Below are positions 39,222-43,558 of a stretch of DNA of 43,558 nt, piece after piece. Source of the stretch: Fibrobacter sp. (GTDB taxonomy: Bacteria; Fibrobacterota; Fibrobacteria; Fibrobacterales; Fibrobacteraceae); NCBI RefSeq assembly GCF_017545445.1, contig NZ_JAFWOM010000016.1, forward strand, positions 1 to 43,558. The letters run 5' to 3'. The position numbers and the translations under genes are program-made. Positions within the stretch are counted from its first letter, which is position 1, and every line of letters starts with the position of its first letter. The notes under the pieces were generated by a model. It did not search any database. It saw only the letters and a program-made list of their open reading frames with translations, and was not told the DNA's origin.

Positions 39222-40742
39222 CTACCCTTTATACTTTATCACAAGCATGGTCAGGTCGTCGCTTTGCTCCGCGCCATTCACGAACTCAGACACGGCATGC
39301 GACATCGTATCTAGCAGCTGTTGCGCCCCCTCGAATGCACAAAGTTCGCATTTTTCGGCATTTTTGCCTTCGACATTTTCTCCATCGGTGCATTCTTCCA
39401 CATTTCCACAAATGGCGGCTTCAACACGCGTTAATCCGAACAATTCCTCGCCCACGTTCATCGCTTCAGTAAGGCCATCGGTATAGAGCAAAATCATATC
39501 GCCCGGAGCAATGGTCGTTTCTTGATCTTTATATTCTTTGTCTTCATCAATTCCTATGGGAATATTCGCAACAGCATCCAAATAACGCATTTTTCGACCA
39601 GTAACGATAATCGGTTTTTCATGCCCTGCATTACTATAACTCAAAACGCCGGTAGCCAAATCCATCACGCCCACAAAAAGCGTCGCAAACATTCCCGTCG
39701 TGTTTCCGCGGCTCGCAATCGCATTCATGTCACGAACAATGAGGGCCGGGTCATTTTCCTTCGAAGCAACCGTGCGGAACACAGCCTGAGTCATCGACAT
39801 CACAAGCGCCGCTGGGATTCCTTTGCCACAAACATCGCCAATATTGAAGAACAGCTTTCCGTCTCTTATAAAATAATCATAAAAATCACCACCCACCTGC
39901 TTTGCCGGAACTTGACTCCCTACAACATCGACAAACTCATTTGCAGGCATCGGAGGCGGCAGCATCGCCGTCTGGATTCTATTCGCAATGCCTAGCTCCC
40001 GATTCATGAGCTCCTTTTCGGCGCTAACTTTGTTCAATTTACGAGCGCTGACGATACTACGGTATATGATAAAACCGAGAACCAAAAGCCCAAGCACCTG
40101 CAAAACGATAACCATCATTAGAGAACGCTGCTGGTTGTCGTACAGCTGCACCGCCATCGCAGAGAGTTCCCGCATCGGGAGATCCGCACCAATAACGGCA
40201 ACGGTCCGGCCATGGCTATCACGCACCGGACGCGAATAGGTGGACATAAGAGCCACATAATAACGGCTCATGTAGGGTTCGCTCCAAAAGCCATTCCCCT
40301 GCAACCCTTCGCGATACCAAGTACGCTCTGTATAATCAAAGCCTATGACCGTATCTTTAATTTTATTTGTTTCATCATCCCTGAAAGTAAAGTATCCGTT
40401 GCGAACGCCATCTTCGCCTACGCGATAAGCAAAATCTATCCCGACAATTTCTGGCGTGATGGCTATCAAATGCTGCAAAACTTTATGCAAGGAATCATCC
40501 TGACCGAGAGCCACCAGGCGCTCAACCTCCGGCAACGCCCCCGCAATGACAGCTTCCGTAATTTCCTTGATTTCGAATGTACGGTTGGCAGAAGTCAAAT
40601 CCTGCTGAGCCATTTCCTTGATTTGAGCCGTAATCGCACGTCGCGTGGATATATACTGAAAAGCGGTAGTCGCCTCAAGCAGCAACGCCGCCAATACGAG
40701 AACCGCAACGCTCCTAACTTTTGCAAGTTTAGATGTGTTCAT
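39222..40742 (-). CDS. RsbU-like PP2C/SpoIIE phosphatase with Cache-type sensor
   Basis: 506-aa membrane protein. The first transmembrane helix (VRSVAVLVLAALLLEATTAF, about 9-28) is followed by an extracytoplasmic Cache-like domain (about 35-210; GIDFAYRVGEDGVRNGYFTF, GFDYTERTWYREG, VIGADLPMREL), a second helix (SLMMVIVLQVLGLLVLGFII) and a cytosolic SpoIIE phosphatase (QVGGDFYDYF, NIGDVCGKGIPAALVMS, SYSNAGHEKPI, LLYTDGLTEAMN, SDDLTML). Such enzymes dephosphorylate anti-sigma antagonists. A 25-residue insert with four Cys (ICGNVEECTD ... EKCELC) sits near the end of the phosphatase. ATG 40742 was chosen over one 45 nt upstream because CAAGG lies just before it. No partner anti-sigma genes are adjacent. 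Confidence 0.88.
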   Translation of the reverse strand: MNTSKLAKVRSVAVLVLAALLLEATTAFQYISTRRAITAQIKEMAQQDLTSANRTFEIKEITEAVIAGALPEVERLVALGQDDSLHKVLQHLIAITPEIVGIDFAYRVGEDGVRNGYFTFRDDETNKIKDTVIGFDYTERTWYREGLQGNGFWSEPYMSRYYVALMSTYSRPVRDSHGRTVAVIGADLPMRELSAMAVQLYDNQQRSLMMVIVLQVLGLLVLGFIIYRSIVSARKLNKVSAEKELMNRELGIANRIQTAMLPPPMPANEFVDVVGSQVPAKQVGGDFYDYFIRDGKLFFNIGDVCGKGIPAALVMSMTQAVFRTVASKENDPALIVRDMNAIASRGNTTGMFATLFVGVMDLATGVLSYSNAGHEKPIIVTGRKMRYLDAVANIPIGIDEDKEYKDQETTIAPGDMILLYTDGLTEAMNVGEELFGLTRVEAAICGNVEECTDGENVEGKNAEKCELCAFEGAQQLLDTMSHAVSEFVNGAEQSDDLTMLVIKYKG

Positions 40743-40985
40743 AATGAATACCTTGACAAAATTTCGCCCCTGATAGATACTCATCAATATACTTTTTTTC
40801 TATCCTCGTCAAGAGGGGACTTACACTAAAATCTAATTCAAAACAAGTCAACTTGTTTTCGCGACACTCGTGCTAACGGTTGTTTATAGAACAACCTATG
40901 ACTCGGTCATATCGGCAAGCAAGCTTGCCGCTGCGACTCTCGTGCTAACGGTTGTTTGCAAAATGAAAAATTTTTCTTGATATTT
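40743..40985. repeat. Intergenic repeat with CGGTCAT and GCGAC(A)CTC cores
   Basis: Contains two copies of CTCGTGCTAACGGTTGTTT, each after GCGACA or GCGACT, and between them ATGACTCGGTCAT and the palindrome CGGCAAGCAAGCTTGCCG. It is related to the repeats at 11311-11401 and 43293-43358. No coding potential. Confidence 0.5.
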
Positions 40986-41048
40986 TACTTTCCCTAATTC
41001 TATTTATTATATTGTAACAAGGCCGGCGGATTGCTGGTCTGCTCATTT

Positions 41049-41105
41049 AAGAGCCGTTTTCTATATCGTTATTTATTTATCGACATAGGAACGGCTCTTT
41101 TTTTT
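41049..41105 (+). terminator. Terminator-like hairpin in the leader of the Rpn gene
   Basis: AAGAGCCGTT (41049-41058) pairs with AACGGCTCTT (41090-41099), followed by a T run. A TATATTG box at about 41008-41014 lies upstream, so the hairpin would be transcribed from the gene's own promoter and could act as an attenuator. Confidence 0.6.
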
Positions 41106-41115
41106 GAATTTAACC

Positions 41116-41135
41116 TACACAGAGCAATCTGTGTA
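41116..41135 (+). promoter_or_regulatory. Perfect hairpin next to the Rpn ribosome site
   Basis: TACACAGA-gcaa-TCTGTGTA, an 8-bp perfect stem, ends exactly where AAAGGAG begins, 10 nt before the ATG at 41146. It may limit ribosome loading. Confidence 0.5.
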
Positions 41136-41145
41136 AAGGAGTAAA

Positions 41146-41961
41146 ATGCAAGCAAACCACATCCCGTTTGAACAGCTGCCCATCACGAACCGTTTCATGT
41201 TCGCTTTAGTGTTCAGCCACAAACACATTGCGAAACCTTTTCTGGAAGCACTTCTTGGAATCAAGATTTTCGACTTGCAAGAACCCGAGCCGGAGAAAAC
41301 AACCGAAAACAGCCCCTTCAACAAAGGTGTCCGCTACGATGTATTTGTAAAAGAACAAAGCCCCAAGGGGGAAATTCTCCGCACGTTTGACATTGAGATG
41401 CAGATTGAGGATACTCATGAGTTGCCCAAACGCACTCGCTATTACCAAGCTTTGTGCGACTCAGAAGCCTTGAACAAAGGCGAATCCTACCGCAATCTCA
41501 AGGAACAATATATCATCTTTATCTGCCCCGATGACATTTTTAAGCAGGGCCAAGCCGTTTACCGATTCAAAAATCTGGAAATAGGCAATGCTAAAATTGA
41601 ACTAGGGGATCAATGCTGGAAAAATTTTTATATATTCACTAAGTATAGGGATGTCGCCGAGAAGTCGGTCAAGGAGTACCTCGAATACTTCGCAACTAGC
41701 AAGGCCACATCCAAGGGAACTCAAGATGTCGAACGCCAGCGGCAATGGTATCTGTCGGACAACGAAACAAGGAAGCGCTATATGACTTGGCAACAGGAAA
41801 TAGATGATGCAGTATATGAAGAGCGCGAACGCACCAAAGCGGCAGAACGCCGTGCTGACGAAGAAAAATCCCGTGCTGACGAAGCGGAGTCTCGCGCTGA
41901 CAAAGCAGAATCTCGTGCTGAAAGGTACGAAAAGATTCTTAAGGAGCATGGACTTCTGTAA
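41146..41961 (+). CDS. Rpn/PDDEXK_2 family nuclease (putative transposase-like)
   Basis: 271 aa. The PD-(D/E)XK core of the Rpn recombination-promoting nuclease family is visible: VRYDVFVKE (Asp65), RTFDIEMQ (Asp82, Glu84, Gln86) and RTRYYQALCDSEAL. The N terminus ITNRFMFALVFSHKHIAKPF is the family's usual opening. The last 50 residues are a coiled coil of SRADEAE-type heptads (EKSRADEAESRADKAESRAE), a length-variable repeat common in this family. Rpn proteins increase recombination in E. coli and have also been tied to defence. The gene has its own leader with a terminator-like hairpin and a hairpin next to the ribosome site, so expression is probably kept low. Confidence 0.87.
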   Translation: MQANHIPFEQLPITNRFMFALVFSHKHIAKPFLEALLGIKIFDLQEPEPEKTTENSPFNKGVRYDVFVKEQSPKGEILRTFDIEMQIEDTHELPKRTRYYQALCDSEALNKGESYRNLKEQYIIFICPDDIFKQGQAVYRFKNLEIGNAKIELGDQCWKNFYIFTKYRDVAEKSVKEYLEYFATSKATSKGTQDVERQRQWYLSDNETRKRYMTWQQEIDDAVYEERERTKAAERRADEEKSRADEAESRADKAESRAERYEKILKEHGLL

Positions 41962-42049
41962 TTATACCATTCAAATTTTTTTTGCATAAAAAACAGGCAC
42001 ATATAGTAGGCTCATTCCGCCTAAGATGTACGTAACCGCGCAAATTAGC

Positions 42050-42081
42050 GGTCAAATTTTTTGCATTTGCTAAAAATGACC
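42050..42081. repeat. AT-rich inverted repeat GGTCA/TGACC between convergent genes
   Basis: GGTCAAATTTTTT and AAAAATGACC form a hairpin with a short loop between the Rpn gene and the converging membrane-protein gene. It probably ends transcription in both directions. Confidence 0.5.
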
Positions 42082-42105
42082 ACCGAAGAAAAACGCCTTC
42101 AAATT

Positions 42106-42783
42106 CTAATCTAACAGCCCGTCGTCTTTCTTTTGATAAATGAAATAATACAGCAGGCTCCAAGTCCCCCACAAAACGCAAAGCGCCATTCCGATATAGC
42201 CGATGGCATAAACAACCGAAGCAATCGTATCGCACTTCAAAAGATAGCCTGTCTCGGACAAGATAAAATTCCAGTCGTGGAATCCGTATGGGGCTTCAGC
42301 ACCGGTACCGCCGCTAATGAGCGTCAGCTTCATGGGGAGAGCGTCTTCGATGTACGGAGCAACGTCAATCAAGTTTTCGAACGCCCACCAAAGCGCAACC
42401 GACGCTCCGAACAAGTCCCGCGGCTTGATCCACAGCGCAAAGCAGAACACGAGCGGCATGATGGTCTGGAACAGCGAACCGCCTAGCGATGTAATGAGGC
42501 GGCTTCCAAAGAATCCAAAAACGATGTGACCCGTCTCATGAACGGGCAGGTTCAAGTTGTGCAAAAACTGGGCAATCCACGACTGATAGCCGCCGAAAAA
42601 CGCCTGCACAGAAAAGAACGCCATTGCGAACAGCAGCACCACTCGCACAAAAAAGAAGTTTTCGCGTCCGAGCGGTTTAGGCAACAAGAAGAACTGCACC
42701 CAAGCGGGCCATTCATCGGGTTCTACCAGCCATTCCGAAAAGCGGACTAATAAAGGTTTATTTTCATGCGGTGTCCATGTCAT
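42106..42783 (-). CDS. Integral membrane protein with HETGH motif (M50-like metalloprotease candidate)
   Basis: 225 aa. Hydrophobic segments lie near 43-65 (FFFVRVVLLFAMAFFSVQAF), 85-125, 127-150 and 190-215. The motif NLPVHETGHIVFGFFG (near 78-93) fits the zinc-binding HExxH of membrane metalloproteases such as the M50 group and lies at a membrane border. A later acidic residue that would be the third ligand is not obvious, though WWAFENLIDVAPY (near 135-147) carries a candidate Glu/Asp. ATG 42783 was taken; a GTG at 42816 right after the upstream stop would add 11 residues. The protease role is an inference; the family is otherwise unrecognised. Confidence 0.65.
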   Translation of the reverse strand: MTWTPHENKPLLVRFSEWLVEPDEWPAWVQFFLLPKPLGRENFFFVRVVLLFAMAFFSVQAFFGGYQSWIAQFLHNLNLPVHETGHIVFGFFGSRLITSLGGSLFQTIMPLVFCFALWIKPRDLFGASVALWWAFENLIDVAPYIEDALPMKLTLISGGTGAEAPYGFHDWNFILSETGYLLKCDTIASVVYAIGYIGMALCVLWGTWSLLYYFIYQKKDDGLLD

Positions 42784-42816
42784 GCTTGTAACGATAGAAA
42801 GATTTTTTTGAGACAC

Positions 42817-43445
42817 CTATTCCAATTTCACACAGCGAACGGACATTCCAAGTGTTTTTGAAGCATAATCTTCCCGTCTGGGAGCTGTTTCTATAGAAGA
42901 CGAAATATAACCTTGATAAGCAAACATTCCATCATCACGTTTTTCATTTTCTTCAGGGAAAAACCACTTCGGTTATTACCACCAAAAGTACCAGAGCGTA
43001 AACCCTTGATACCATCGGAAACATCATTATATTCGTCCTCGTACCATCTTACGGTAAAATAATCATCCCAAGTGAATAATCAATTGAGGTTTTGAGCCAT
43101 CCACACCTGATTACCGATTTTGACGGTCTTGTACGTTTGACCGTCTCGCGAGTCAGTCATGGAGCCGTACTTTATCTTCGGATTCAAAAGCGATTCAACC
43201 GAAACGTCCCAGATCCAATCGCTTTTAGAACTCGAACTACGTGACGAGCTGGATTGATTCTTGATTGAAGAAGAGGAAGAATCCTTGTCATTGTGCATGG
43301 CACATGACTCTGCGTCTCGGTCATGAGCTTCCGTTGACGACTGCTCGCGACACTCGACTTGATTGTCATTGCGAGGAGTCCAAGATGATGATGCAATCTT
43401 TTTAGCACTGCTGCTGGATATGCTAAAGCGGAAGAAATGAGACAA
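42817..43445 (-). pseudogene. Decayed FISUMP-domain gene
   Basis: On the minus strand a Ser-rich linker leads into a FISUMP opening, DSRDGQTYKTVKIGNQVWMA, which stops after QNLN (stop at about 43080). Downstream in other frames the rest of a FISUMP domain can be read: FTVRWYEDEYNDVSDGIKGL, then after a shift WFFPEENEKRDDGMFAYQGY and SKTLGMSVRCVKLE. The middle CP-x-GWHLP part is missing. So the gene has a stop, a frameshift and an internal deletion. There is no signal peptide; only a TTG start near 43445, where an inverted repeat begins. The linker carries a REP-type insert. It is a broken relative of the genes at 3.2-7.2 kb. Confidence 0.8.
43293..43398. repeat. Composite repeat inserted in the Ser linker of the FISUMP relic
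   Basis: One part is a REP-like unit TTGTCATTGCGAGGAGTCC ... ATGCAATC (43363-43398). The other (43293-43358) contains CGGTCATGAG and GCTCGCGACACTCG, the cores of the repeat at 11.3 and 40.9 kb. Together they encode a non-Ser stretch (WTPRNDNQVECRE ... HDRDAESCAMHNDKD) between two SSSS blocks, in frame. Confidence 0.6.
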
Positions 43446-43505
43446 GATTAAAAAGAGGAAATCAAGCCGGAAGCCTTGATTATATTGGGTTTGCTTGTCT
43501 CATTT
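43435..43505. repeat. 71-bp element with 12-bp inverted ends
   Basis: AAATGAGACAAG (43435-43446) and CTTGTCTCATTT (43494-43505) flank about 47 nt that include a smaller hairpin, ATCAAG...CTTGAT. It covers the place where the start and signal peptide of the FISUMP relic should be, so a MITE-like insertion may have removed them. The remaining bases to the window end are AT-rich (TTTTGCCGTTTTTTCG) with no gene seen. Confidence 0.5.
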
Positions 43506-43558
43506 TACCCGATAAATGTGTGTTTTTTGATTTTGCCGTTTTTTCGTAAATTTCGCCA

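Overview
The window comes from a Fibrobacter-like bacterium (phylum Fibrobacterota, fibre-degrading gut or rumen lineage). The main evidence is several lipoproteins built from the Fibrobacter succinogenes major paralogous (FISUMP) domain with poly-serine linkers. Supporting evidence is a GH11 xylanase with a Fibrobacter-style C-terminal tail, many other Ser-rich lipoproteins, and promoters with TATATT(T/G)G-like -10 boxes. All identifications rest on reading motifs by eye; no database search was possible. No rRNA, tRNA or CRISPR array was seen.

Layout. 1-8.6 kb: 3'-truncated tex, a GNAT acetyltransferase, a DUF2442-like relic, two adjacent FISUMP lipoproteins and an AAA ATPase with a nuclease-like tail. 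8.8-11.6 kb: an unstable junction with an IS3-family element that has a -1 frameshift site, a chimeric dxs relic, an orphan C-terminal fragment, a cluster of REP-like palindromes, and a long imperfect hairpin in front of a single-chain restriction-modification enzyme (11.66-14.78 kb). Three REP elements lie in frame inside that enzyme. 15.1-20.2 kb: an envelope cluster of two paralogous Cys-repeat/beta-barrel proteins, two lipoproteins and an EI24/CysZ-like membrane protein. 20.4-22.8 kb: an unrecognised 560-aa coiled-coil protein and a HAD hydrolase.

22.8-29.2 kb (minus strand): a compact six-gene operon. It encodes a cytosolic or membrane protein and a lipoprotein that share an apparently undescribed six-cysteine C-terminal domain, a charged 166-aa protein between them, a GH11 xylanase, a RavA MoxR-type ATPase, and a ViaA-type VWA protein carrying an N-terminal DnaJ domain. 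A third copy of the six-Cys domain is encoded at 33.3-34.0 kb. The DnaJ-ViaA fusion and its gene neighbourhood are the strongest unusual system here.

29.5-35.6 kb (plus strand): a second candidate system. It has a HicA-like small protein, a UPF1-like SF1 helicase, a winged-helix-like protein and a 49-aa protein, closed by a terminator. A second HicA-like gene 5.8 kb downstream has a near-identical 41-nt leader and an identical 18-nt box. Between them lies a promoter, strong RNA hairpins, a terminator and an unknown 174-aa protein. 35.7-39.2 kb: a tightly coupled cassette encoding a glycosyltransferase/radical-SAM fusion, a histidine phosphatase and a WG-repeat protein. 39.2-43.6 kb: an RsbU-like phosphatase, an Rpn/PD-(D/E)XK nuclease with a leader terminator, a membrane protein with an HETGH motif, and a decayed FISUMP gene with a REP-type insert in its Ser linker.
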